Shown in pieces: positions 30,998-42,189 of a stretch of 64,000 nt of DNA; the stretch's first letter is position 1; each line of letters opens with the position of its first letter. A model generated the notes under the pieces. It saw only the letters and a program-made list of their open reading frames with translations, ran no database searches and was not told the origin of the DNA. The DNA comes from Eutreptiella sp. 'Long Island Sound 2002' (lineage: Eukaryota; Euglenozoa; Euglenophyceae; Eutreptiales; Eutreptiaceae): assembly GCA_964036045.1 (NCBI GenBank), contig OZ038388.1, positions 8,313,223 through 8,377,222 of the forward strand, in the 5' to 3' direction. Made by a program: the position numbers and the translations under genes.

Positions 30998-33900
30998 GTC
31001 AAACCCACACAGGGCGTCAAAGAAGGATGCCCCTACTCCCCGCTCCTGTTCGCTATTGTATATGAGTTGTTGATCAAGCGTTTGGTCGCCAAGTACCCGG
31101 ACACATTTGTTTATGTTGATGATATTGCCATCATTGTCAAAGATTACTACGAATTGGAACGACTCCTCACGCTTGGGGGTCCCAGATGGGGATCCAATTC
31201 AATCCTAACAAGATGGAAGTGTGCCACTTCCACAGACCACGGGCCTCGGGCGCTACCTTAGGGGGCGCTCAGCAGGCAAAACACATCTGGTGGGGACAGC
31301 ATCGCCTCGAATTCAACGATCCCATGTTCACTTACTTGGGCCACACCATTGCTAGTGTTGGGTATAGGGGTAAGGCCAGGGATGCTCTTCGCCGCCCTAC
31401 AAGCTCCGGTAGCCGCATACACCATCCTCCCGTTGACAAGCTTCGAGCGGGCACAAATCGTCAATTCGGTACTCATTCCGAGGTGGGTATATAAGAGTCT
31501 CTTTATGTGGGATGTGTGTTGGGGCAATCGCATGGAGGCTGCCTTCGAAGCTTTTATCGTACAGGCTCCCCGCGTGGAAAAGTACCCGCAGTACCGCATC
31601 TACACGGACGTCACGGAAGGGGGACTGGGCCTCCATAACGCATCCTGGGCTGGGTTATGCGCCCTTATCCAGCTAGTCCAAAAGGCCTTGCGACTTCCAC
31701 ACGGGCGTATGACGAAGCGTACCAACTCAGGTCATCTCTCACACATGGTAGAGAAGTACCGCAAAATCTTGCTGACCTTTGGTATGGAAATGGGACGCCT
31801 CCCTCGCGCCGACCAATCCGCGAGCCGAAAGGCACCCAAACGGACACACAATGACCTCAAGTCACTCTTCGATGATGAGGACTCCGATGATTGTAGGTTT
31901 GAGTCACTTGTGCCCCACAACTACCTCCAATCCCTGCGTCCCAAGACCGGCACTAGTCCTGTGCAACCCAACGTTGTACAATCAGGACGTGCCTGGCACC
32001 AGCAAGGGCAACCCACTGGGTGGACGTGGTACAACGATGGCGGCCTGTTGGAACGGTGAGCCGGCATACGGGTGGTCAACGGAACTATGTCCACCCAAGC
32101 GAGAGGACCGGGCCCACAGACGATTTATCGGGCCGAAATGTACGGCATATAGATCGCGGCGTGCCTAGCCCAACCGGGGGACTCTATCGTGCTTGACAAC
32201 CGGGCAGCGGCCCGATGCGTCTCCAAGACACCCAGCCCACAATCGTCCGACTATGACTTGCACAACGCAGCGTACCAGCTCATCTCCACCAAGTCACTCC
32301 AAGTACGTTGGGCATGCAGGCATCGGGACCCCAAAAAGGCGCTTAGCCTGCAAGATTATCAAGACAAGATTGGCAACAAATTGGCCGACCTCGCAGCCCG
32401 AGCAGGCAGTACTATGCACCCTTGCCGCGGTCCAGGCAGTGCATCACCCACGGATATCCTCTTGAACAACCATGTGATGCGGTCCCCAGCCCGTAAGTGG
32501 ATCATCAAATCACGCCCCCAGAAGCTGGTACGAGAGGCGCATTGGACGTCATGGCTACCTTTGCGCGCAGTCAACCGGGATAAGTGGGGTCCATGGCTGT
32601 GGGGGGCACTACTATGGCTAGGGTATGGGGCACCCTAGGAAACCGAGCCGGTGCTGTGCCCACGATGTAGGCAGCGCCATGGCCCCGCAGTGCAGGAGTG
32701 CCTTTTGACATGCCCCTGTGAGTCCTAGTTTTGGGACATTTGGACCGACGCATGGGAGGCATAGAAACCAGAGGCAATCAAGTGGCGGCAAACGGCGTCC
32801 AACGACGAACTGCGCATGTGCACCCGCTTGCAGTTCCCGCACTCCCTTCGGCAATCCTTCCTTCCAGTTCAGGCGCACTGGAGGGTGGTAGTTGCCATAT
32901 GGCACTTCCACGTATTCCAACGATTGCAGGCGTGGGTCGTTGACAAACAGTAGCACGCCCCATCTTTCGTCAGCAATACGCGGCCCACGCACATCGTCCC
33001 ACCTGTTGCCGGGGCCCCGCCGCAGGTGGCTAACCTACGGCCCGCAACATCTAGAACCACGTGAGAGGTGTTCTGTCGATCCCGCCGCGATCAGAGCCAC
33101 GTTTCACAAATACCGCGCCCACGGTGGCAATTGACACAATCAGTCACCACCGTTGAGCGCACATGGATCTTGGAGGCCATGGCCCGGCATCGCCATGTAG
33201 CACCGCCGCGCAAACGGCCCAGAGAGCCGTCGCCGCCACCGGCACCGACAGCGGCCTCACCGCCGTGTGAGTCTTGTGAAATCCATGCCGGACCTTTCTT
33301 GGAGCAAGCAAGGCGGGCCATGCTACACGCCCATGCAAACACAAGCCGCGCGACTCTGTCTAGAAGAGGTGGCGCAGGCACTCGCCCGACAAGCCATCGC
33401 ACGGAAGTCCCTCTTCTTGGCACACCACCACGAGCACTTGCGCCGGCAAGCGTATTTCTTCTATAAGGAACACACGGCACGGTGGTATGTAGAGGCGCAA
33501 CAGGCAGTCTACCAATTGTCTTGGATGGCGGACTCCCGCCGACTGCGCTTCCGCAAGTGGCGCACGGCTGTCCTCCCCGAGGCGTGGTCCACGGCGTCGT
33601 GCAAGCTCACCGCGGCATCCTCGTGTTGCGAGTAGGCTCATATTTCGCTGTCCACCAACATCCAAGCGGACGACGCGTCCGCACGGCGGCATATGTCTCA
33701 AGTGCACACAGGGACCCTTACAGCCTTACGGCGGACGACTTTGTCCGCCGATGGGACATCCGAGGGGCCGCTGCACAACGCATGAAGCGCTTGCGGGACG
33801 AGAACCCACCTAAGATGCACAAGAAACGTAGGACAGAGGCACTAGAGGTTCCCAGTGATCTCCAGGATATGGAGAATGGAGATCCTGCTTGAGGACATGG

Positions 33901-34156
33901 GCGATGTCATTGTCTTGACTGGATTGTAACACCCCTGAGAGGTCCGGGAGGATGCGCACACCCATACAAACGGGGCGACAGGGGTGGGGCAAGGCGCAAG
34001 ACTCGTTCCTCCCGCCACCCCACCGCAGCCGTCTTGGTGAGGGTAGGCCATACCAAACCCAAAACCAAAGTTGGCCCTGTCATTGACCCATGACCTCCTA
34101 TGTGTACTCTCAATGGACACTTGATGGCACTTCGGTCACGAGTTAAAACAATTTTC
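30998..34156 (+). mobile_element. Decayed, 5'-truncated non-LTR retrotransposon (LINE) with RT, RNase H and zinc knuckle
   Basis: The 3,159-base insert starts inside the reverse transcriptase: PTQGVKEGCPYSPLLF is RT block 4 and FVYVDD is block 5 with the two catalytic Asp. At about 31185 and again near 31350 the frame shifts. The thumb/connection region follows (YLGHTIAS, VLIPRWVYKSLF). From 32021 an RNase H domain is readable in one frame through two stop codons: WYNDGG (first Asp), RAEMYGI (Glu), IVLDNRAAA (second Asp) and DKIGNKLADLAARAG (last Asp). After another stop comes CPRCRQRHGPAVQECLLTCP, a zinc knuckle of LINE type. The rest, to about 33.9 kb, has open basic frames of unknown role. 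Frameshifts and stops make it inactive. It is a 5'-truncated insertion, as target-primed reverse transcription commonly produces. Confidence 0.85.
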
Positions 34157-34271
34157 AGCAAATTCAAAAAAGATGTTTGACTTTGGAGTGCAAAATCCCA
34201 TTTCAAAGAAAAATTTTTTACTGTGGAGTGCCGTGAATTTTAGCACATCATTGTACATTGGTAGAATAGTA
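34157..34271 (+). repeat. 115-bp flanking direct repeat, right copy
   Basis: Right partner of 30883-30997. Divergence between the copies suggests an old insertion. Confidence 0.8.
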
Positions 34272-34618
34272 AACCACAACCTTCAGAAAAAGCAAAAAAC
34301 CAGTTCAAGTTCAAACATCTTAGTCCTCTTCTGTGTGTCACCGATCACTCCACAGCCGTGCGCTCTACCCCAAGCAAATAGTGACCCATTGTGCCTGAAT
34401 GACCAATTGTGCCTGAATGTCATCCCCCTCCCACTCTGATAGTGTATGACATGCAACCTGCTGATTCACCTCGGCCTTCAATCTCTTCTCCGCTGTCTTC
34501 TTCAGCCTAAAGTCATGGTGCCTCATGCACACTGGGAAGCCTACGGGCGTGGCAGTCTCCCACTGCATAACCTGGTTGCAGACTCAGCTAATCCTCACTA
34601 CTACCACGGTTATTTGTG

Positions 34619-34717
34619 GGATCATTGTAGCACTAGACAGCTCTGAACCTTGATCCTGAGGGGTTACCTCGGGTACTGTGAAGTGAGCAGGCTGCGCCAG
34701 CTCATCTTGGTCTGAGC
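34619..34717 (+). repeat. Dispersed repeat R1, copy 3
   Basis: Same orientation as 29383-29481. Both copies are followed by an A-rich stretch, as expected for a retroposed short element. Confidence 0.85.
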
Positions 34718-34729
34718 GGGAAAAAAAAC

Positions 34730-35740
34730 CAGTTCAAGCTCAAATATCTTGGAACCTAATCGCCATTTCTAAATGCGCGCAGCAGGCGCCAAACCTTTCA
34801 GCAATATGAGATTGCAGATGCTAGATGAAGCTTAAGAGTAAATTGCTGAATTTGTTACGCATGTATGTAAAAGTGAAAAAGTGGAAAAATTGTAGGCTGA
34901 AATGGTTTTACCACTCTTTGCTGTTAAAACAAATTGGAGCGACACTCTCTAGACATAGCGAACATTAACACCTATGAAGCATGAACCTTGGCAACAATCC
35001 TAATACGTTTACCAATACTAATAACGAACTCCGGCCAACTCTTCTTCAGTAATGCGCTCAAGTAACAATCGCATGAATAAAAGAGGTGTTTACCATGGAC
35101 TAAAATGTCCCCTTAACGCTTTTCAATTGATGTAAGGTGCAGCTAAGAGTGTATAAGAGTCTAACTAATTTATTTTCTACCAGGCTATTTTTGGCATGGT
35201 GTTTACTGGAGACGTTGCTTATTCTCCATGTGTCACCAAAGATCCCATTCTCTGAGCTCATTGCATACAAAAACACCATAGGCATATTTTGTTCACTCCT
35301 TGGTGGCCAAACTTAGCAACATCAGCCCGCATGATACGGATGACATGGCCGATGGCAATATCATTACAAAGGACTTGACACTAGTTTGCAGTGCAACGCC
35401 AAGCCTTATTAGTGCATCAAAGAGTTCTCCAAAGGCTACACATAAAAATTAGAACCACACCATGCGGTGAGGATGCAATACGCCAATGACTTTAGTGAAA
35501 GTGCAATAGGATTTACAAAGTGCTACCGAAGAAAGAAGTACAGACCGCATTACACAACTGTTGCTAGCAGTGGCGTACAAAGACAGTAAGAAAAACTAGA
35601 CTAGGTCTAAGCTCTTGACTACTTGACTGTGTCTTTTGGGCCCCTGTACACTTTCTTTTTACTCAATCATTGTAAGTTTCCCATGCTTGTTGCACATTTT
35701 TACCAAAACTCTAGGGTTATTGTTTTTAAAACTCTGTGTG
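34730..35740. other. AT-rich non-coding block
   Basis: No gene, repeat or RNA was recognised. Composition matches 30.3-30.9 kb on the other side of the LINE. Confidence 0.4.
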
Positions 35741-35747
35741 ACTGTGA

Positions 35748-36082
35748 TCAAGGAGGCAGTCCACAAACCCCACATGAATTTCACCCCTATGCCCAGGGAT
35801 TACAAGTATGTCAAAAAGGATGATGTGATCCAAACGCTTCAGGCAACAGTACTGGCTGCTGCAAAGCCACCTCCTGCTGCCGAGCCGATTGCACGGCAAC
35901 CCAACAAGAAGCAGCTTTCCATTGCTTCATTCTTCCGTCCTGCAACACATGCAGTTCATTCACACCAGCCCCACCATCTTACCATCTGCATTGGCAGGAT
36001 CATCTTCACGTTCTCCGTGAGCCCAAGCAGCATCACGGAGGACATTCACTTCAATATCAGCAGAATCTTGCAATGGAAGTGA
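35748..36082 (+). CDS. ORF with a PCNA-interacting (PIP-box) motif, likely exon or transposon fragment
   Basis: The frame is open from 35636 and becomes protein-like from about 35748. It reads EAVHKPHMNFTPMPRDYKYV, a short Lys/Asp helix, an Ala/Pro linker, then KKQLSIASFFRPA. QLSIASFF satisfies the PIP-box consensus (Q-x-x-hydrophobic-x-x-F-F) and is preceded by two lysines, as in many replication proteins that bind the sliding clamp. After about 35950 the frame loses coding character. It could be an exon of a replication or repair protein or of a transposon protein using PCNA. Borders are not certain. Confidence 0.35.
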
Positions 36083-36178
36083 ATCCTGATAGTATGGTGG
36101 TGTTTTGTGCCATGGTGTCCGGTGCATGCTGTGTTCACGTAAAACGTTTGAGGGCCTCTACCCCGAACAGCTGCCCCA

Positions 36179-36212
36179 ATCAAGACTGTATATTGGGACC
36201 GAGCTGTTGGGG
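36179..36212 (+). repeat. Dispersed repeat R2, copy 2
   Basis: ATCAAGACTG then GGGACCGAGCTGTTGGGG and GGAACAT. Same family as 6088 and 50863. It sits about 270 bases upstream of the peptidase gene. Confidence 0.6.
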
Positions 36213-36414
36213 TGGGAACATGAGGTCCACTACTCAAGGGAGCCAAAAATAGCTGAAAATGAAAATGGTTTAAAACCAGCTCTTTCAGCTTCCAAAAAAA
36301 AAATCGAGGATCACTATTGAAAGAATGCATTTGTGACCCGCTTTTGCCCCGCTTTTTGCTCCCAATATGGCTTCACGGGCTTTTGGGACACTGCATGTGG
36401 TAGTCTTTCTTCTC

Positions 36415-36438
36415 ACTTTCTCAGTGTCTTTTTTTTTG
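36415..36438 (+). promoter_or_regulatory. Spliced-leader-like sequence (possible relict SL)
   Basis: The block reads ACTTTCTCAGTGTCT followed by nine T and a G. The published Euglena spliced leader, as I recall it, is ACTTTCTGAGTGTCTA followed by eight T and CG. Fourteen of the first fifteen bases match, followed by a near-equal T-run. It lies 40 bases before the ATG of an intronless gene, where a spliced leader would sit in the mature mRNA. It could mark a retrocopied mRNA. The alternative is a chance pyrimidine-rich leader, unlikely given the exact AGTGTCT and ACTTTCT blocks. Confidence 0.5.
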
Positions 36439-36477
36439 CTTGTTTCATGTGTTGAGGTCCCAAGCCAAGTATAAGCA

Positions 36478-38595
36478 ATGAGAAGTTATGCAGTGGATTT
36501 TTGCCTGGCGTTTGCTCTTGGATACGTGCTGTCTGTCCAAGTTTATCATTGGAGATCTGGAGGCAGTCCGCAATTGAGGCAATATGGGGAATGGTCTAGC
36601 CCCATTACTGCCAAATCCCTGGTGTCATCGTCGATCCGTTTGGGGGCCCCTTCTGTTCACTTGGACCTTACGGGAGCTGCCCACGTGTTCTGGCTGGAGG
36701 CACGACCGCTGCAGCAGGGCCGACAGGTCCTTGTCCGGTACTCCGTCACAGATGGGCAGCAGAGCGATGTCACCCCCGACGGCGACTGGAACGTCCGCAC
36801 TACGGTGCATGAGTACGGCGGGGGAGATTACCTCATCGCCAATGGGAAAGTCTTTTTCTCCAATTTCAAGGACCAGGGACTGTGGCAGCAGAGCGCCTTC
36901 ACTCCCTCAGACCCTGTTCGGTTGACTCCTGCAGGGGCCCAGCTCAGATTTGCCAATTGTCACTTGGACGCAGTGCGATCACGCCTGATCTGTGTCATGG
37001 AGGATCACTCTAAAGCCCCCGAGCAGCCTCAAAATTCCATTGCAGCCATCCCTCTTGATGCAGCTGTGGAGCCAGCAGCCCCGGAGGTGCTTGTTAGTGG
37101 AAGCGATTTCTTCGCATCGCCAGTCCTCAGTCCGGACGGCAATTTCTTGGCCTGGATCCGCTGGAACCACCCAAATATGCCCTGGGACGGCACAGAGCTG
37201 TGCATTGCCCCCGTCACTAAGGAAGGTCGCGTTGGGAAGGCCCGGGTCGTCGCCGGGGGACCAAAGGAGTCCGTCACAGACCCTTTGTTCGCCTCCAATG
37301 GGGACTTGTATTTTGTGTCGGATCGTGGCAGCGGCTGGTGGAATGTCCACAAATCCGCTGCCGGGGGTGGTGCGGTCGAGGCGGTCTTGCCCAAGGCCAT
37401 GGAATTCGTGACGCCCATGTGGCAGATGCGTGGGCAGCAATTCCACGTCCTCCCTGACGGAACGCTCCTCTGTGTTGCGACGGATCCACAGGTGGGAAGC
37501 CCACAGGTTTACCACGCCAACCCCAGTGACCAGTCCATGAATGCGCTGGACCTGCGCATCTCTGACAAAGGCATGGTCGTTGCATGGGCTGAGGGACCAA
37601 ATGGGGTTGTGGCCGCATGCCTAAGTGGGTCCGCCGTGGAGCCCGCCCGCCTCCTTGTCGGACAATACCCATCCGTTGCGGATTTTCTGGAGGCGCCAAG
37701 TGGGAGCTGGAGAGAGGTGAAGCGATCCGTCACAAGGGCGGTGAATCCGGGGTATCTTTCTGTGCCGACCCCAATCGTGTTTCCAACGACCGGGGGCCGC
37801 ACTGCGTGGGCGATCTTCTATCCCCCCACAAATAAGGATTTTGTGGCCCCCTTCGGAAGCAAACCCCCGCTGCTGGTGAGGGTTCATGGGGGACCCACCC
37901 ATGCCGCCAGCACGGCATACAATCTGCAGATTCAGTATTGGACGAGTCGAGGTTTCGCTGTGGCAGACGTCAATTACGGGGGCAGCACAGGCTATGGGCG
38001 GGAGTACCGCGAGCGACTTAAAGGCAACTGGGGGGTCGTGGATGTGGATGATGCGACTAATTTGGCATTGTACCTGTCAAACACGGGGACTGTGAACCGT
38101 GACCAGTTGTGCATTGATGGGGGTAGTGCCGGGGGCTACACCACCTTGGCCGCACTCGCTTTCCGTGACGTATTCAAGGCGGGGGCATCCCATTTTGGAG
38201 TCTCGGATCTGACGGCTTTGGCTGCTGAAACTCATAAGTTTGAATCACGATATTTTGATGGGCTCGTCGGCCCGTACCCCCAGGAGAAGTCAAAGTACGA
38301 GAAGCTGTCCCCTATTAATAGTGTAGATCAGATCCAGTGCCCACTGGTGTTGTTCCAGGGTTTGGAGGACAAGATAGTGCCCCCGAATCAAGCAGAGATG
38401 ATGTTCGACAAGATGAAGGCTAAGGGGTTGGCCACGGCGCTATTACTTTTTGAAGGGGAACAACATGGATTCAGGAAGGCTGCAAACATTCAGAGGGCAG
38501 TGGATGGTGAATACCAATTCTATGCCCAAGTGTTTGGATGGAAGGTTCCAGTGAAAGAGAACATTGTGGTCATGGGGCAGAAGGTGCAGTATTGA
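36478..38595 (+). CDS. S9 (prolyl oligopeptidase) family serine peptidase
   Basis: Single-exon frame of 705 residues, ATG to TGA. A short hydrophobic N-terminus (residues 8-21, FCLAFALGYVLSVQ) could be a signal anchor. Residues about 60-430 are a beta-propeller-like region with typical short repeats (SPDGNFLAWIRW, GDLYFVSDRGSGWWNV, MEFVTPMW). From about 460 comes the alpha/beta-hydrolase domain: PLLVRVHGGPT, VADVNYGGSTGYG, the nucleophile in GGSAGGY (Ser550), Asp631 in GLEDKIVPP, and His663 in EGEQHGF. Spacing and motifs fit the S9C acylaminoacyl-peptidase/dipeptidyl-peptidase-like group, which removes residues from short peptides. All catalytic residues are intact. It is the only large gene here without introns, and a spliced-leader-like sequence precedes it. 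No poly(A) remnant follows the stop. Confidence 0.95.
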   Translation: MRSYAVDFCLAFALGYVLSVQVYHWRSGGSPQLRQYGEWSSPITAKSLVSSSIRLGAPSVHLDLTGAAHVFWLEARPLQQGRQVLVRYSVTDGQQSDVTPDGDWNVRTTVHEYGGGDYLIANGKVFFSNFKDQGLWQQSAFTPSDPVRLTPAGAQLRFANCHLDAVRSRLICVMEDHSKAPEQPQNSIAAIPLDAAVEPAAPEVLVSGSDFFASPVLSPDGNFLAWIRWNHPNMPWDGTELCIAPVTKEGRVGKARVVAGGPKESVTDPLFASNGDLYFVSDRGSGWWNVHKSAAGGGAVEAVLPKAMEFVTPMWQMRGQQFHVLPDGTLLCVATDPQVGSPQVYHANPSDQSMNALDLRISDKGMVVAWAEGPNGVVAACLSGSAVEPARLLVGQYPSVADFLEAPSGSWREVKRSVTRAVNPGYLSVPTPIVFPTTGGRTAWAIFYPPTNKDFVAPFGSKPPLLVRVHGGPTHAASTAYNLQIQYWTSRGFAVADVNYGGSTGYGREYRERLKGNWGVVDVDDATNLALYLSNTGTVNRDQLCIDGGSAGGYTTLAALAFRDVFKAGASHFGVSDLTALAAETHKFESRYFDGLVGPYPQEKSKYEKLSPINSVDQIQCPLVLFQGLEDKIVPPNQAEMMFDKMKAKGLATALLLFEGEQHGFRKAANIQRAVDGEYQFYAQVFGWKVPVKENIVVMGQKVQY

Positions 38596-40920
38596 CCATC
38601 CCCGCCTTCCCACCCCAACCCCTCTAATTGTGGATTGTGCCGCGGGCGGGCCTTAATCACTGATTGCTTGGACGCATGCCATGTGATGAAGGCCAAGCGG
38701 GCTGATTCCTGTGGATTGGCAGCATAGTACCCCAGGATTGCGTCCACCAGCAATTGGGAAACAGAACAAGATCAGGGAGCACAACATACTGCCCCATCGT
38801 ATCGATCTCCTGCTCACTTTTGTCCATTGCAGAATCGGGGTGCAAGATGATCAGAAGAACTGCCAGCACCAAAGCGGTACCCCTCGGTGATTTGCTGCAT
38901 TCCCAAGCGTTGTTTTCTGTGGGAGCAACACCTACCGCACACAGAAAGTGAATGCGACCCCGCTGGTGGGTGGTGGCGGGGAGGGATCCTGTTTGCGAAA
39001 GGTGCCTCGCGTCGTGCCTCGGCCCTTGTGCTTCTGCATGTGCTGTCTGCTGTGCTGACAGTGTCACCACCACGCACCTGACAGATCACACGTCATCATA
39101 GGGGCCGGGTAGAGGAGGGCAGGGGGGAGTGATGGCGTTGCTGGTCGTCCGGCTGTGTGTATGCCCGGTGCTGCTCTGGTACTGCGCCAAGAAGCGCAAG
39201 GGCGAGAAGCAGCAGAAAAAGGACCCCGCCGCGGCACGCGGGAAGGGGTGGGCGGAGGAGGGTGAGGCAGCCAGTGCTGCCCCCCGAGTCCCCTGATCCC
39301 CACAAGGGCCCAGCAGTGGGGCACCGCTGCAACACATGCAACACAGCAGCACACCCGAGTGCCCTCTGCAGGCGACCGCCGCTTCGGGGGCACCAACTTG
39401 ACGGGGTCCGTGGTGCTGGGGGATTAGGGGCTGGAGGGACAGACACAGCTTAGCACTGCACACACACACCCCACAGTGTTGGGAAGTCGAGTCGAGGTAA
39501 AAGGAGTTCTAACCCAGTCTGCCCAGGAAACATTCGATAACCGTGAGATCGCGGTGACCTCAAGGCAACATTCGGTGCAGAACTGGTTCAAATGAGAGAT
39601 GCAGGATGGAATTACTGGTTGAACTGATTGAGACTGGCATAGGGTCAGGACTATGCTGGTTATTTCAAAACCTGACATCATGGCCAGAGTTGGAAATAAT
39701 GCTTTGGCTGTTTTTGAGATACAAACTTTCAGACATCATGGTTCCAGGACCCCCCCCCTTTTAAGGATAACTTTGCCCACCCCCACCCCGCCCTCAAGTG
39801 CATGTCGGTCTTGGCCGGGCGACTCAGGGCTCACGAGGAGACGCTCAGCCCCAATCCAACACGACACACAGTGGACGAGATACGCGCTTGTGCGGTGTGC
39901 CATCAAAGGTCGAAGGATGCTCGGAGACAAGCGTCGTGGGCCCCATCACGCCCCAAAGAGCGGGGTGATGGGGAACGTCGGGCTGCTGTTGACGCGGACC
40001 GATATTGCTCTGACTGGGAATATGAGGGCATGTTCGCTGGGCCTAGTGCCCTGGGCCAGTGCCCGATGGGATGGGGCAGTGCCTGACGTGTGATGTGGCA
40101 GTGCCCAATGCCCTGGGGCAGTGCCCGATGGATGGGGCAGTGCCTCGTGGGTCGGCACAGTGCCCAATGCCATGGGGCAGTGCCCAATGGATGAGGTAGT
40201 GCCTACCTGAGCGGTGCAAATTGGGATGCACCATTGCCGAATGTGGGACAGTGTCCGTCAGACAAGTGCAATCTTAGCCCCAGAATTTCTCTGAGGGCGC
40301 CCAAGAGCTCACCAAGTGTCTCTGTTGACAGTGATTTCAGTACAGACTCGGATCTGCAGTTGCCCAAGCTTGTGTGATTTTCTTTCGGAAAGGCCAAAGG
40401 AGTGCCACCACTGCCTCGCTGTGTTGTTCCATGTAGTCATATGTTGTGTTGTCTACCAACGCAAAAAGACAATTTGCTTGCCCCTTTTCGTACTTAAAAC
40501 CCCTGGGATGGGTTATCTGGGGGTTTCTTGCGCTCCACCACTTTCGACAACTTTTGGGTTTGCCATAGGTCCGTCTTTTTTGGGCTGAAAAGTTTCCATT
40601 GCAGCAATTTGCTTCCTTTTTTATGCTGCCATCTGCCCTTTCATAGGTGCACTGTTGCATATTTACTGCTGCAACCCCCCCCCCCCCCCCATGCAGTGTG
40701 CCCTCTGGTTCTTTTTCGGTAATTCATTCACCATGGGTTGCTTTTTTTCCCCGGGTGCTCAACCCTATGTCAGCCCCCTTCAGCACCCCCCCCCCCCCCG
40801 CCCCCTCTGCCGCACCCACCTGTGTCATATTTCCAATCCCAAAACAGCCACTCCTGCGGGCAATATGCATGACAGCCCAGAAAACGTCCCACAAGAACTA
40901 GATGAAATGTACTGAGAAAC
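38596..40920. other. Non-coding stretch with minisatellite
   Basis: 3' flank of the peptidase gene. It holds a CAGTGCCC minisatellite at 40030-40215 and poly-C runs near 40676 and 40787. No gene recognised; frames around 39.1-39.5 kb are low complexity. Confidence 0.4.
40030..40215. repeat. Minisatellite, GGGGCAGTGCCC-type unit
   Basis: About eight degenerate copies of a roughly 20-25 base unit containing GGGGCAGTGCCxxATG. The unit is nearly self-complementary (GGGGCAGTGCCC), so the array can fold into serial hairpins. Confidence 0.85.
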
Positions 40921-40924
40921 CCCA

Positions 40925-41145
40925 GATGCGTACTTGAAACCCCCTAAATTGTACCAGAAAACCCCCTTAATTGTAGCAAAAAAATCCCCCCAATTGTACC
41001 AAAAGACGTCCCCAAATGTTCCAAAAAAACCCAAAAATGTATCAAAAAAACCTCCCAAACCGCATCCAAAAAACCCCCCAAAATGTACCAAAAACAACCA
41101 TGCAAAACCCCCCAGTTTGTGCCAAAACCTCCCCAAGGGATTTTT
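40925..41145. repeat. Degenerate tandem repeat AAAACCCCCxAAATTGTACC
   Basis: About eight loosely conserved units of 25-28 bases, each with an A-run, a C-run and TTGTACC or TGTACC. It creates Lys/Pro-rich frames on the plus strand and Gly/Phe-rich frames on the minus strand, neither considered coding. Confidence 0.7.
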
Positions 41146-42189
41146 TTGATTTATTTTGGAGGGTTTTTTGGTGCGGTTTAGCCAGAGAGCTTTTGGTGCA
41201 TTTTGTACCAAAACGGACAGTTTTTTGGTACAAAGTGTGGGAGTGTTTAGTGCGCACCACTATAGCCCTGAGCCAGTCTCGGGGATGGCACTTGACTGAT
41301 AGGGTTTTTGACAAGAAATCAACTTCTGAACATTTCTTCATTGTCCACATATTGCTAGAATGGACGGAACAATGCAAACAACCAAGATAGTATTCTGTCA
41401 GACAGGGCCGCGTCAAGGTCTCCGCACAAAAGCAACGGTCAGAAGGAGATTAGTGGAGTCTGTGTTGTAGCAAAGGGGGTGCGAAGTGTTATTGAAACTT
41501 GACGGAGTCCATCTTAGCTCTCCATTGATTGCTTCAGCAGAGAAGCAAGGCCAAGGAGGCAGCTTCTTTTCGATTTGATTCGACTCAGCATTGGCGACTG
41601 GCCCAATATTGTCTGTTGTTTCCAACTACATTTTTTCAAATGCCATTTTTCTTGGGTTGACACGTCTTTCCTGCACACGGACTACAGGTTGATATTGTTA
41701 GATTTTGATGCACAAAGGATGAATTGAGGCATTCAAGATGCCATTTGGGGTATCTGACATAGCACCGCCTGTCAACAGAGGCAAAATGTCGCACTCTCAC
41801 CACCAACAATACTTTTCTCTGGTGGCTTGGGACAAAACACAAATCACTGTACCCACCCAGAAGTACTGGTAACCGCACTATCCGCCGCCTCACCAACTCT
41901 CCAAACCAAGAGTCTGAAAAATGGCGAAAAATGGGAGAGAAATAGGGAAAATGGAGAAAACGGGACAGAAATTTAACGGAAAAGGGTACTTCAATAAGGG
42001 TATAGAAATGCCAGGTGCCTCAGCAGGGAAAAGGTGGGATGCAGTGTAAGCAGACCGTTTAGGTGCACACTAGTACAGGGGAGGGAAAAACTCCAAATGA
42101 AGCTAAAATCAGAAATGGGCGTTGCGAAACAACTTTTTGTATCTAAATTCAGAAAAATGCATGTGGTTTTTGTATCAAAAACCAGAAAC
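41146..42189. other. Non-coding stretch
   Basis: No genes recognised. The part around 41700-41880 weakly resembles 27240-27340 (AATACTTxTC...GTGGCTTGGxACAA), perhaps a decayed repeat. Confidence 0.3.

Noticed and set aside
40934-41149. Lysine/proline-rich peptide repeats
   Set aside because: They are translations of a degenerate DNA tandem repeat, open by composition.
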